From positions 209,480 through 273,479 of the forward strand of contig NZ_HE610989.1 of assembly GCF_000285535.1 (NCBI RefSeq): DNA of 64,000 nucleotides, in the 5' to 3' direction. Under the pieces are notes generated by a model. That model was not told the DNA's origin, searched no databases, and saw nothing but the letters and a program-made list of their open reading frames with translations. The DNA is from Bacillus timonensis (GTDB lineage: Bacteria > Bacillota > Bacilli > Bacillales > Bacillaceae_L). Below are positions 56,532 to 64,000 of this stretch, in pieces (positions within the stretch are counted from its first letter, which is position 1; the number at the start of each line of letters is the position of its first letter). The position numbers and the translations under genes were made by a program.

Positions 56532-57080
56532 TCATTTTCCTGTCTTCCAATCTTTTGCTAACATGCCATATACAATGTGGTCTACATAGTGATCGTAAAG
56601 CCATTCGCTTTGCCGAATCCTGCCTTCATTCACAAAGCCTAGTCTTTCCGGAATAGATCTGCTTTTATGATTTTCGACCGCTGCACGGATTTCGACTCGA
56701 TTTAGTTTTAAATGGGTAAAAGCGTAATCGGTTAAGGCCTTTGCTACTCTTGTCATAATTCCATTTCCTTGATATTGCTGGCCAAGCCAGTAGCCAATAA
56801 AAGTAATTTTATTGGTCCAATCGATTTCGTTGAAACTTGCTACCCCGACAACTTCGTTTTTATAGATAATAACGGTATGTAACCCTTTGTTTTCTGCATA
56901 ACTTTTCCTGCATGATTCGATATATGCTTTTGTGTCCTCTACCTTTGTTGTCATATCAAGCCATGGTAGCCATTCTCTTAAGTACGGTCTTGACTCTTGT
57001 GTTAATTCAAAAATTCGCTCGGCATCGCTTGCCTCTGTGACTTTTAAGGATAGTTCCTCGTCAATTTGGTATACAAACAT
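56532..57080 (-). CDS. GNAT acetyltransferase, RimJ/RimL type
   Basis: 182 residues with the ribosomal-protein-serine acetyltransferase look: ESRPYLREWLPWLD, ITFIGYWLGQQYQGNGIMTRV (acetyl-CoA loop), NRVEIRAAVENHKSRSIPERLGF. Relatives (YdaF/RimL) acetylate N-termini of ribosomal proteins or small amines. It lies 66 bp after yqjX on the same strand. Confidence 0.88.
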   Translation of the reverse strand: MFVYQIDEELSLKVTEASDAERIFELTQESRPYLREWLPWLDMTTKVEDTKAYIESCRKSYAENKGLHTVIIYKNEVVGVASFNEIDWTNKITFIGYWLGQQYQGNGIMTRVAKALTDYAFTHLKLNRVEIRAAVENHKSRSIPERLGFVNEGRIRQSEWLYDHYVDHIVYGMLAKDWKTGK

Positions 57081-57146
57081 TGTTTTTACCCCATTCTATT
57101 CTTTTACCATTTAACTTCTATCTCTTACTTAAAAATCCTGCTAAAA

Positions 57147-57479
57147 TTATTCAGAAAAACGCAAATCGACCAGCATGTTTATAGGAATATAATGTACTTC
57201 CCCGAATTTATCGATAATATGCAGTCTCCCCTGTAAATCATCATAATGATGAATGGTACCAAGGAGGAGTTTGTGGTGTTTTGCCTCATAATGCGTAATT
57301 AGCAATTCTCTCCCTTCCTCCATTGCCTGCCAAAGAACACCATTCATTTCTTCAATTTGCTGCTCATCGAGTTCCGGCTTTTGCTCATACGTATCTTCTT
57401 CCGCCCAATCTCTTAGTAATTTCACATGCTCTGGTAGCATCATTGCTGTCCATTTTATTGCTCCGCGATCCCGTATCAT
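57147..57479 (-). CDS. yqjX: YolD-like protein YqjX
   Basis: 110 residues, YolD-like family: MIRDRGAIKWTAMMLPEHV, GRLHIIDKFGEVHYIPINMLVDL. YolD proteins are usually encoded with UvrX-type Y-family polymerases, and may act like UmuD partners. In B. subtilis it follows yqjW directly; here a 280-bp copy of repeat A separates them. Confidence 0.9.
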   Translation of the reverse strand: MIRDRGAIKWTAMMLPEHVKLLRDWAEEDTYEQKPELDEQQIEEMNGVLWQAMEEGRELLITHYEAKHHKLLLGTIHHYDDLQGRLHIIDKFGEVHYIPINMLVDLRFSE

Positions 57480-57499
57480 TCCTTATCACCTTCTTTCTT

Positions 57500-57782
57500 A
57501 CGTCTAGCTCCAGCACCTAGCCCCTCGTGGTCGCTCCTGCAGCAGCGACACTAAGGAATGCTACGAGAGCATAACCCTCGAAAAAATGAGTTTTGCTTAT
57601 TTTTGAGCCTCCTCGTAGGGGTTCGAGCGCTTGTCGGACTTGCACAGGACAAGAAAGGCTTCGGGAGCATATACATCGCACGAAGAAAATGCAAAGCATT
57701 TTCGAGGAAGTGCTGACATCGACGTTCGCCACAGGACGTGGCAGTAGTTAGTCGATGTTCTTCTTTCAAGGTGCTTGCGCTT
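57500..57782 (-). repeat. Interspersed repeat family A, copy 3
   Basis: Read on the minus strand it starts AGCGCAAGCACCTTG and ends GTGCTGGAGCTAGACG, like copy 2. It shares with copy 1 the nested hairpin (57716-57758) and GTGCAAGTCCGACAAGC. It is the longest copy, with extra hairpins (AAAATGC-aaa-GCATTTT). It lies between yqjW and yqjX. ORFs in it are not genes. Confidence 0.8.
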
Positions 57783-57789
57783 TTAATTT

Positions 57790-59052
57790 CTATTCCGCCT
57801 TATGTCCGCCGACAAGCTTGCTGCGATGTCTTGATGTTCCAGCATTTGTATAGGAAACGGCACGCAGGATTGCATCTGAACCATATTTTCCTCGGATACC
57901 GTCCATCACATAACCAAGCTTATGTTGCTTGACTCGGTTAAGATAAAACAAATCCAACTGCATTTGCGTATCATCCTCAATATTGGACAGCGCAATTGAG
58001 ATTTTACGGACTGTCCTTTTCGCATAAAATTTCTCAAATAACTCAAGACATACACGATACATTTCCATTGTGATATTTGTTGGCGTTTCAATCGTTTTTG
58101 AACGGTAAAAACCTCCCCCAAACTCATCTTGGCTGTAATGAATTCCAAGGCTAATCGTTCTCCCTGCTTTTTTATGCCGCCGTGCACGCCTCGCTACCTC
58201 TTCACACATTTCAAGAATGACGTGCTTCACTTCTTCCGGGTCTGGGTAGTCACGCAAAAGAATTTGGCTTTTCCCAAAGCTAATCTGACCTTGCATAATT
58301 GGGGCACCAACTTCTGATAAATCAACACCCCAAGCATGATAATAAAGCTGATTTCCCATAACTCCGAATTTTTTCTCAAGTAGTTCAAGTGGAAAGTGGG
58401 CAAGCTGTCCAACAGTTGTAATTCCCATTCCATTTAACGTTCGCTCTACCCTTCTCCCGATTCCCCACATTTCCCGTAGTGGTGAAACAGACCATAGCTT
58501 TTCAGGGATATCGTCATAAGTCCATTCTGCAATTCCCCTTTTCTTTGCATCCAAATCTAAGCAAAGTTTGGCCATCAACATATTGGGGCCAATGCCAATA
58601 GCACAAGTTAAACCATATTCAGCTTCAATCTCCTGCTTGATTTTACGCGCAATTGTCGTTGCATCTCCCCATAATTTTTCAGTCCCATCAATCTTTATAA
58701 AGCTTTCATCCACGCTATATACATGTATTGCACTTTTTGGTACATAACGATTAAAAAGTCTCGTAATTTCCGTTGAAATTCGTAAATAGGTTGCCATTTT
58801 CGGATTCACAATTTGAATTCTCGGATCCTTGGGGATTTCAAAGAGTCTTGACCCTGTTTTTATCCCAAATTCCTGCTTTAGCTTTGGTGAAGCCGCGAGC
58901 ACGACACTTCCTTGACGCTCCGTATCTCCAACAACCGCTAAATAACACTCAAGTGGATCAAGACCTAATAATACTGCAGCACAGCTTGCATAGAAGCTTT
59001 TTATATCCACGCACAAAATCTTTTGAACGGGTAACTGACTGTAATCCACCAT
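57790..59052 (-). CDS. yqjW: Y-family DNA polymerase YqjW (UvrX/PolY2 type)
   Basis: 420 residues. Palm motifs CVDIKSFYASCAA (Asp of the first metal site) and YSVDESFIKID (Asp-Glu). Then GIGPNMLMAKLCLD, MWGIGRRVERTLNGMGI (helix-hairpin-helix), and the little finger to about 350. Translesion polymerase of the UmuC/UvrX branch used in SOS mutagenesis. Two LexA boxes stand upstream. SD GGAGATGAT. Partner YolD gene follows after repeat A. Confidence 0.94.
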   Translation of the reverse strand: MVDYSQLPVQKILCVDIKSFYASCAAVLLGLDPLECYLAVVGDTERQGSVVLAASPKLKQEFGIKTGSRLFEIPKDPRIQIVNPKMATYLRISTEITRLFNRYVPKSAIHVYSVDESFIKIDGTEKLWGDATTIARKIKQEIEAEYGLTCAIGIGPNMLMAKLCLDLDAKKRGIAEWTYDDIPEKLWSVSPLREMWGIGRRVERTLNGMGITTVGQLAHFPLELLEKKFGVMGNQLYYHAWGVDLSEVGAPIMQGQISFGKSQILLRDYPDPEEVKHVILEMCEEVARRARRHKKAGRTISLGIHYSQDEFGGGFYRSKTIETPTNITMEMYRVCLELFEKFYAKRTVRKISIALSNIEDDTQMQLDLFYLNRVKQHKLGYVMDGIRGKYGSDAILRAVSYTNAGTSRHRSKLVGGHKAE

Positions 59053-59069
59053 CTAACATCATCTCCAAA

Positions 59070-59083
59070 AGAATGTATGTTCG
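59070..59083 (-). promoter_or_regulatory. LexA (SOS) box 1 upstream of yqjW
   Basis: CGAACATACATTCT on the minus strand, 8 of the 10 fixed bases of the Bacillus LexA box CGAACnnnnGTTCG. It lies directly behind a TATAAT -10, suited to repress yqjW. Confidence 0.65.
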
Positions 59084-59104
59084 TATTATATTCTTAATGA
59101 TAAG

Positions 59105-59118
59105 AGAATATACGTTCG
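59105..59118 (-). promoter_or_regulatory. LexA (SOS) box 2 upstream of yqjW
   Basis: CGAACGTATATTCT on the minus strand, with the same 8 of 10 match. Box centres are 35 bp apart, so two LexA dimers could bind across the yqjW promoter, and may touch divergent yqzH. Confidence 0.6.
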
Positions 59119-59207
59119 ATTTCAATGGAAATTTAAAGGAGAATTTCAAATGGTCTTTCCTCATGAGGCGTACTATAATGAGGATAGTTAAAGAATGAGG
59201 TGTAATT

Positions 59208-59402
59208 ATGGAGGATGCATTCATCCGTAAATTGATTCGAAATAATTTATATCAATACGGGCATGAAAGGGATTCTATTCCTTTGTCAGAAGAAGATTAT
59301 AAGGTATTAGTTAAAAAAATAAAAAAGCAAAAAGAACTCGAACGTGACACAGATCTCCACGATATCATTAATGATATCGTTTATGAATACTTAACAACAT
59401 AA
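59208..59402 (+). CDS. yqzH: Small protein YqzH
   Basis: 64 residues: MEDAFIRKLIRNNLYQYG then HERDSIPLSEEDYKVLVKKI. Charged, helical, no membrane segment. Recognised as YqzH by its FIRKLIRN start and PLSEEDY motif and by its place next to yqjW/yqjX. ATG 59208 with GAGGTG SD. Function unknown. Confidence 0.85.
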   Translation: MEDAFIRKLIRNNLYQYGHERDSIPLSEEDYKVLVKKIKKQKELERDTDLHDIINDIVYEYLTT

Positions 59403-59410
59403 AAATGTAA

Positions 59411-59440
59411 AAACTGCCTACGAAGATGGCCATAGGCAGT
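59411..59440. terminator. Terminator between yqzH and the MerR gene
   Basis: ACTGCCTA and TAGGCAGT with GGCC-type pairing inside; T5 or more on the minus strand, A7 and T5 flank it, so it may serve both converging genes. Confidence 0.8.
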
Positions 59441-59458
59441 AAAAAAATCACTTAGAGG

Positions 59459-60238
59459 TCAAATGTCCTCCATATGTTGAGACATATAATATTCCATGGC
59501 CTCATTGAGCCATTTTTCCTCTTCAACAGTGTAGGGGGAAGGAGCCATTTTCTGAAGCTCAGCAAGAATCGTATCCTCATCAATTTCGGGAAGATTTGAT
59601 TCTGCTAAAGCGCGCATTGTTTCCTCGCCAATAAACGAAAAGGAAGCCTTCATGTACTTGTCTACCATAGCCTGAACTTCTAAATCATGAGCGGGCTTTC
59701 CATATAAACGTTTTACCTCTTTGGATAATTGAACAAACTCTTTGTCTATGGCCAACTTTGCTTCATCCGATTTATCATAAAGATGCTCAACTATATCTGG
59801 TTTTGTATGTTGGTCTAGCCAAAGACGTTGTTCTTTTTCTGTTTGGATACTATTGATAAGGCTCATTAGAACAATACTATCCACCTCACCCTCTTCCTCG
59901 ATCAGAGTAATTGTCCGATTAATCGCAGTTAGTGCAGATTCAATTTGTTCTTTTTTCTCTTCAAAGGCTTTTTTCTGAAGTTGCAAAGACTCATTAAAGC
60001 TAGGATTAAAGCTAGACTCCTCGATTATTTCTCCAATTTGCTCTAGATTATAGCCCAAAAATTTAAAGCTAACGATTTTTTGCAAAGTAAGTAAATCTTG
60101 GTTCGAGTATTGACGATAACCGGATGTGGGGTGCTTATCAGGTGTAAGTAGTCCAATTTCATCATAGTAGTGTAGGGTTCTGATTGAGATGCCTGTTCTT
60201 TCGGAGAATTCCCCAATAGAATAAAAATCATTTTTCAT
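59459..60238 (-). CDS. MerR-family regulator with TipAS-like C-terminal domain
   Basis: 259 residues from ATG 60238 (GGAGAG about 8 nt before). DNA-binding MerR domain YSIGEFSERTGISIRTLHYY and DEIGLLTP, coiled coil near 75-115, then a TipAS-type drug-binding helical domain (RLYGKPAHDLEVQAMVDKYM). TipA-type regulators bind thiopeptide-like or other multidrug ligands and activate resistance genes. No obvious target is adjacent. Confidence 0.88.
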   Translation of the reverse strand: MKNDFYSIGEFSERTGISIRTLHYYDEIGLLTPDKHPTSGYRQYSNQDLLTLQKIVSFKFLGYNLEQIGEIIEESSFNPSFNESLQLQKKAFEEKKEQIESALTAINRTITLIEEEGEVDSIVLMSLINSIQTEKEQRLWLDQHTKPDIVEHLYDKSDEAKLAIDKEFVQLSKEVKRLYGKPAHDLEVQAMVDKYMKASFSFIGEETMRALAESNLPEIDEDTILAELQKMAPSPYTVEEEKWLNEAMEYYMSQHMEDI

Positions 60239-60360
60239 ATCACGACTCTCCTTTTTTCTAAAATGTTTTTTCACAACCTAATTTTACATCCTCACGTAAC
60301 GGTAGGTTCAAGCAGATTTCGTAAGTACTTTACAATACATCTACCCATTTCTATAAAAGA

Positions 60361-60396
60361 AAAACCAAAACGCTTTAAAAGCGAATTGGTTTTTTC
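60361..60396. terminator. Bidirectional terminator behind yqjY
   Basis: AAAACCAA..CGCTTT ... AAAGCG..TTGGTTTTTT, T-rich on both strands. Confidence 0.8.
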
Positions 60397-60399
60397 TAA

Positions 60400-60900
60400 T
60401 TATATTGATAAACGAAATGCCAAAACTTTTATCCCATCATTTGCGGGCTCAAAATCATATTGTGGTAAACGCTCAAAACCGTGTTTTGTATAAAGCTTAA
60501 TAGCCTGTTCCATGAACTCACCAGTATGTAGTCCGATATACCGATGATTTTTTGCTTTGGAACGATTGATGCATTCAGTAATCAAAGCTGAAGCAACACC
60601 CTTTCCACGAACCCCAGGATCAACTGCTAGCATTCGGATTTCGGGATAGTCCAGTTCATCTAACTGGCCTTCATATGCGTCTGTTTTAGCTGGAAACAAG
60701 ACGACACTTGCTACAATTTTTTCATCAAGTTCACACACAATGAGGTCAACACCGGTCTGGCAATCAGCCTCAGAAGAAATGGCCTTCTTAAGAGCTCGCC
60801 AATGATCAGTTGGAATTACCCTTGAATGCTCAAGGTAAGCATTCACTCGTTGATCACGAATAAATTCTAATTCATCCTTTTTCGCATCACGAATTATCAT
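60400..60900 (-). CDS. GNAT acetyltransferase (YqjY-like)
   Basis: 166 residues, GNAT fold: MIIRDAKKDELEFIRDQRVN, IRMLAVDPGVRGKGVASALI (acetyl-CoA loop) and GLHTGEFMEQAIKLYTKHGF. Position near yqzH and yqjX suggests the yqjY counterpart, which I cannot confirm by sequence. Substrate unknown. It starts 13 bp after the GST gene ends and is probably cotranscribed with it. Confidence 0.85.
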   Translation of the reverse strand: MIIRDAKKDELEFIRDQRVNAYLEHSRVIPTDHWRALKKAISSEADCQTGVDLIVCELDEKIVASVVLFPAKTDAYEGQLDELDYPEIRMLAVDPGVRGKGVASALITECINRSKAKNHRYIGLHTGEFMEQAIKLYTKHGFERLPQYDFEPANDGIKVLAFRLSI

Positions 60901-60913
60901 GTTCTGTTTGCAC

Positions 60914-61954
60914 CTACCCTTGAATTAAGAACTTTTCTTTTTTATTGCTCAATTCTTCACGGTTATGGGTGGATAACCAAACAGACTCTTCTGGCCCTTT
61001 AGGAAGAATATTCACCTCTCCTTTTGCAGGGTCAATCGTGATGGATAGGTGATAATGTCGCTTAATTGCATCAAAATCGGTCGTTTCACCGAAACCTGGA
61101 GTTTGGTACAAGTCACGTGCATACCCCCATAGATTTTTAAACTCACGGATTAAATTTCGGTTTGTGCGAAAGGCAGAATAATAAGCAGCGTCAAAGCGGA
61201 CCAACGTCGTATATAATCGAACGTCAGAATCCGTAATAAAATCACCAAATAAGAAACGATGCTCGGACAAACGCTCCTCTAACTCATCTAATCTAGCAAA
61301 CAATCGATCATAAGCTTGTTCGTAAGCCTCCTGAGAACGAGCGAATCCACATTTATACACGCCATTGTTTACATCATGGAAAATAACATCATTCAAAGCG
61401 TCAATTTCCTCGCGCAAATCACTTGGGTATAAATCTGGAGCACTTTCCTTATGGAAAGGAGCCCAAATTGTTTCAAAATAGTTGGTTAGCTTAAAATAGT
61501 CATTGTTAACAGCATTTTTGGTTTCAAGATCAACCATGACCGGTACAGTTGGTCTACCTGTATAATCAGGGTCCGCATTCAAATAGACCTCACTCACATA
61601 CTGAACATCTAAGACGGGGTCAACTCCTTTTTCATCTAAGGAAAATTCCCAATCCACACGCGGAATTCTAGGTCTTAGGGGACTAACTGTTCCTAAGCTT
61701 ATCGCATTCTCTAACCCAAGTACTTTTCGAACGATAACAGATCGATGTGCCCATGGACAGGCAGCCGACCATAGTAAGCGGTAGCGCCCAGACTCAACGG
61801 GCAGTTCACCAGGCTGGTTTCCAAAAGGTGTCGTAAAGCGATTAGTTTGGCGATTAAACGAGCCATCTGCTTTTATTTCTACTGGTTTTTTTGATGAATC
61901 ATCATTCGATTTAACGGGAATCTTACGGCTTAATGTTTGATCATTTTGTGTCAT
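60914..61954 (-). CDS. Glutathionyl-hydroquinone reductase-type GST (Xi class)
   Basis: 346 residues from ATG 61954 (GGGAG 8 nt before). Xi-class GST: active Cys in SAACPWAHRSVIVRK, long N-terminal loop FGNQPGELPVESGRYRLLWS, C-terminal helical domain with FGDFITDSDVRLYTTLVRFDAAYY. Family enzymes reduce glutathionyl- or thiol-hydroquinone conjugates. Bacillaceae lack glutathione and use bacillithiol, so the thiol partner may differ. Neighbour of yqjY-like GNAT. Confidence 0.9.
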   Translation of the reverse strand: MTQNDQTLSRKIPVKSNDDSSKKPVEIKADGSFNRQTNRFTTPFGNQPGELPVESGRYRLLWSAACPWAHRSVIVRKVLGLENAISLGTVSPLRPRIPRVDWEFSLDEKGVDPVLDVQYVSEVYLNADPDYTGRPTVPVMVDLETKNAVNNDYFKLTNYFETIWAPFHKESAPDLYPSDLREEIDALNDVIFHDVNNGVYKCGFARSQEAYEQAYDRLFARLDELEERLSEHRFLFGDFITDSDVRLYTTLVRFDAAYYSAFRTNRNLIREFKNLWGYARDLYQTPGFGETTDFDAIKRHYHLSITIDPAKGEVNILPKGPEESVWLSTHNREELSNKKEKFLIQG

Positions 61955-62157
61955 ATAATCTTCTCCCTCGTGTTTTTTAATCAATGCATAGTAATTCAAT
62001 GTGTTTAATGTTATTTACTCATTATCTACATCATGCGTCAAGAAATAAATTCCTATAAAGTAAAACAATTCAAACCGTGAAATTGTTATTACATGGTTTA
62101 ATAAAAATATAAGCTTTCACCGAGAGAAATAGCATTTAATCTTTTTAGAAATGGATG

Positions 62158-62283
62158 ATGAATGAACGGAAGGGACTCTTTTTATTTGAGTGGTGTCATT
62201 TATCGTTTTGCGGTGTGGTGATATATCGATTAGCTCGGTTGCAACATCTATATGACGTTACAAATAGCTTCAAATCCTTGTAA
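62158..62283 (+). CDS. Possible 41-residue protein
   Basis: ATG 62158 to TAA 62281: MNERKGLFLFEWCHLSFCGV then VIYRLARLQHLYDVTNSFKS-L. Varied composition with a half-hydrophobic middle; the SD is weak (only GG near). It sits in the 368-bp gap between the GST gene and yqjQ, where nothing else is seen. I do not recognise it. Confidence 0.35.
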   Translation: MNERKGLFLFEWCHLSFCGVVIYRLARLQHLYDVTNSFKSL

Positions 62284-62284
62284 A

Positions 62285-62315
62285 CAAAAAAATACCCCTT
62301 ACAAAAAGGAGTATG
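62285..62315 (-). terminator. Terminator of yqjP-yqjQ
   Basis: ATACTCC and GGGGTAT pair (one G-T) and T7 follows on the minus strand. Confidence 0.7.
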
Positions 62316-62322
62316 GTTACTA

Positions 62323-63117
62323 CTATTTTTTAAAAAACGCCTTGCCCCCTACTTTTTCAACAAGTCGAGGAAACAGCATATAAAACATACTGCCCGCATT
62401 CATCCAGCCCGGTAAGTTAATTTCGCGTTTTGGAGTTAACATGGCATTAACAATTTTGCTGGCAACAGCATCTGGATCGAGCATGAAACGATTTACATTT
62501 TTCGCATATGTACCAGATTCATCTGCAATATCGAAAAAGCGTGTTCGGATTGGTCCTGGATTTACAGCCGTTACATGGATATTTGAGCTCGAAAGCTCCA
62601 TTCGCAAGCTATTGGTAAACCCGAGAACTGCATGTTTTGTAGCCGAATAAACACTTGATTTTGGTGTCGCGATTTTTCCAGCCTGTGACGCAATATTAAT
62701 AATATGGCCTGAATTTTGCTTTATCATGGTAGGTAAAACCATTTTTGTACAAGATATGAGACCGAAAACATTCACCTCAAACATTGCCTTCATCTGCTCT
62801 ATCTCGGCATCCACAACATTTGCGAACACACCAAATCCAGCATTATTAACAAGAACGTCAACGGTTTTTACATTTCGTAAAATGTCCTCGAACACTTCTT
62901 TTACATTGTCCGTATCGCGAACATCTAGCTTATAAAACAAGCAGTTTATATTGTATTTTTCTTGAATGTTCTGTGCTATTTCTTCCAACTTTTCATAGCT
63001 TCGGGCTAATAGAATGGGAGATGCCCCTTGTTCTGCAACTAGATAGGCAATTTTTTCACCAATTCCACTTGAAGCCCCCGTAATAACAATCGTTTTTCCT
63101 TTAAGTCTTGAACTCAT
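62323..63117 (-). CDS. yqjQ: Short-chain dehydrogenase/reductase YqjQ
   Basis: 264 residues, classic [13 protein letters not shown] cofactor loop (about 12-21), [11 protein letters not shown], active Ser in [13 protein letters not shown], Tyr-x3-Lys in [10 protein letters not shown]. Then [15 protein letters not shown] and a tail anchored by [17 protein letters not shown](P)-dependent reductase with unknown substrate. Follows yqjP after 26 bp, as in B. subtilis. Confidence 0.92.
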   Translation of the reverse strand: MSSRLKGKTIVITGASSGIGEKIAYLVAEQGASPILLARSYEKLEEIAQNIQEKYNINCLFYKLDVRDTDNVKEVFEDILRNVKTVDVLVNNAGFGVFANVVDAEIEQMKAMFEVNVFGLISCTKMVLPTMIKQNSGHIINIASQAGKIATPKSSVYSATKHAVLGFTNSLRMELSSSNIHVTAVNPGPIRTRFFDIADESGTYAKNVNRFMLDPDAVASKIVNAMLTPKREINLPGWMNAGSMFYMLFPRLVEKVGGKAFFKK

Positions 63118-63143
63118 ATGACCTTTTTCACCTCAGGGAATTT

Positions 63144-64000
63144 TTAGTTTGCATGATAGATATGTTGCCCATTCACTACTTCTATCTTAATTTCCCCTAT
63201 TTCCTCTAGGAAGTCAAGCTGTCCAACAGTTTCAGACACGGTAAAGAGAGGTTGCTTCAAGTACACTTTAGGGAACAATTTCGTACATACTTCAAAAGCA
63301 GTCATAGGATTTTCCTTGATCATTTGCAAAACATAATAGGCACGCTCTTTTTGCGATACAAATCTTTCTTTTATTAACTCATGTGGGTTGAGAATATCAT
63401 CTCCATGCCCTGTTACAACCTTGGAAATATCTAATGTTAGAAGCCTTTTTAAAGAATTGTTATACTGAATTAAAGGCCTTGGTCTCGCTATTTCACCAAA
63501 TTGTGGTGGTTCAAGCAATGGATTTGGTGATATTTTTGCTAAAAGGGTGTCCCCTGCAATTAGCATTCCATCTTCTTCCCGATAGAGCACAATATGACTT
63601 TGTGCATGTCCAGGTGTCTCTAATACCTTAAAGCCCGGCATTCCGTCGATGAAATCTCCATCCTGAACCATTGTTGTTAACGACCTACGGCAAGAATATT
63701 CAAGCTCTTCATCCATATCAATTAATGCTACAAATGCTGGATCAAGTCCTAGTTGGATAAAGAGCTCCTTATAAAATGGCTCATTATCTTCAAAAAATTG
63801 TTTATCCTGACTAATCCATGGCTGGTTTTTTGGGTGACCGATAATAGGGATTTCCTTACTAAAATAATCAAGAAGTCCAACATGGTCTGGGTGATGGTGG
63901 GTAATCAAAATTTGTTCGATATCAGATGGTTTATAACCTAACACAGCAAGTTGCTCATTAAAGGAATGCCATGCTTCCTCCGTTTTTGCACCAGCATCAA
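63144..64000 (-). CDS. yqjP: MBL-fold hydrolase YqjP, 5' end beyond the window
   Basis: 285 or more residues seen. The frame is open to the window edge (DAGAKTEEAWHSFNEQLAVL before GYKPSD), so the real start lies past 64000. Metallo-beta-lactamase site ITHHHPDHVGLLDYF, ETPGHAQSHIVLY, AGDTLL, and a C-terminal winged-helix-like tail (FEVCTKLFPKVYLKQPLFTVSETVGQL). A zinc hydrolase, probably of thioesters or lactone-like substrates. Partial only. Confidence 0.9.
   Translation of the reverse strand, partial: DAGAKTEEAWHSFNEQLAVLGYKPSDIEQILITHHHPDHVGLLDYFSKEIPIIGHPKNQPWISQDKQFFEDNEPFYKELFIQLGLDPAFVALIDMDEELEYSCRRSLTTMVQDGDFIDGMPGFKVLETPGHAQSHIVLYREEDGMLIAGDTLLAKISPNPLLEPPQFGEIARPRPLIQYNNSLKRLLTLDISKVVTGHGDDILNPHELIKERFVSQKERAYYVLQMIKENPMTAFEVCTKLFPKVYLKQPLFTVSETVGQLDFLEEIGEIKIEVVNGQHIYHAN

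Noticed and set aside
56413-56535. Minus-strand frame MKKGKPQKYQVSIKERNG overlapping the GNAT stop by ATGA
   Set aside because: It runs through the terminator stem at 56431-56463 and ends in its T run, so it is unlikely to be a gene.
57517-57769. Two minus-strand ORFs in repeat A copy 3
   Set aside because: They read through hairpins of the repeat and have no family likeness.

Overview
The window is chromosomal DNA of an endospore-forming, low-GC Gram-positive bacterium of the family Bacillaceae, probably Bacillus in the wide sense. The evidence is a nearly complete run of genes in the order known from Bacillus subtilis: rib operon, ypuA, lysA, spoVA, spoIIA, dacF, deoB, xerD, yqzK, fur, spoIIM, yqxK, nudF, mciZ, yqkF-B, yqjX/W, yqzH, yqjQ/P. 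On the other flank lie ppiB, ypuF, scpAB, dacB, spmAB, rluB, resABCDE and sigX-rsiX. I see no rRNA, tRNA, CRISPR array, intact insertion sequence or prophage.

Layout. 1-3.7 kb: a PHP phosphatase, an M23-LysM endopeptidase, and the sigX-rsiX pair with an exact sigma-X autoregulatory promoter. 3.7-5.2 kb: a cobalamin riboswitch controlling a DUF4430 lipoprotein and an ECF substrate-binding membrane protein. The riboswitch is enlarged by a 141-bp repeat-like insertion. 5.2-12.2 kb: resABCDE (cytochrome c maturation and aerobic/anaerobic regulation) and rluB. 12.3-19.9 kb: the spmA/spmB/dacB spore-cortex operon, sodF, scpA/scpB (scpB carries a one-base frameshift) and small sporulation genes. 19.9-24.5 kb: the FMN-riboswitch riboflavin operon, whose DHBP synthase lacks the usual fused GTP cyclohydrolase II, then ppiB. 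24.6-38 kb: ypuA, lysA, the seven-gene spoVA operon, spoIIAA-spoIIAB-sigF, dacF, pdp and deoB. 38-44.2 kb: xerD, yqzK, fur, spoIIM, yqxK, nudF, mciZ, yqkF and yqkE (the last also frameshifted). 44.2-51.2 kb: a block absent from this place in B. subtilis, holding a ketone-body CoA-transferase, a thiolase, a divergent HMG-CoA lyase and an RND transporter. 51.4-64 kb: yqkD/C/B, a CDGSH protein, a DHODH-like protein fused to a membrane domain, a methyltransferase, acetyltransferases, an SOS-type Y-family polymerase with YolD, a MerR regulator, a glutathionyl-hydroquinone reductase type GST, and yqjQ/yqjP (cut by the window end).

How it works together. Many genes serve sporulation: sigma-H, F, E, G and K type promoters can be read in front of spoIIA, dacF, spoIIM and dacB, spoVA and a YjcZ peptide. 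The rest is housekeeping (riboflavin, lysine, respiration, iron control, chromosome segregation). Two families of intergenic repeats are scattered through it. One has three copies with shared ends and a nested-hairpin core. The other has two copies, directly upstream of scpA and inside the spoVA operon. The most unusual items are the DHODH-membrane fusion, the riboswitch insertion, the stand-alone ribB, the repeat families and two homopolymer frameshifts in conserved genes.
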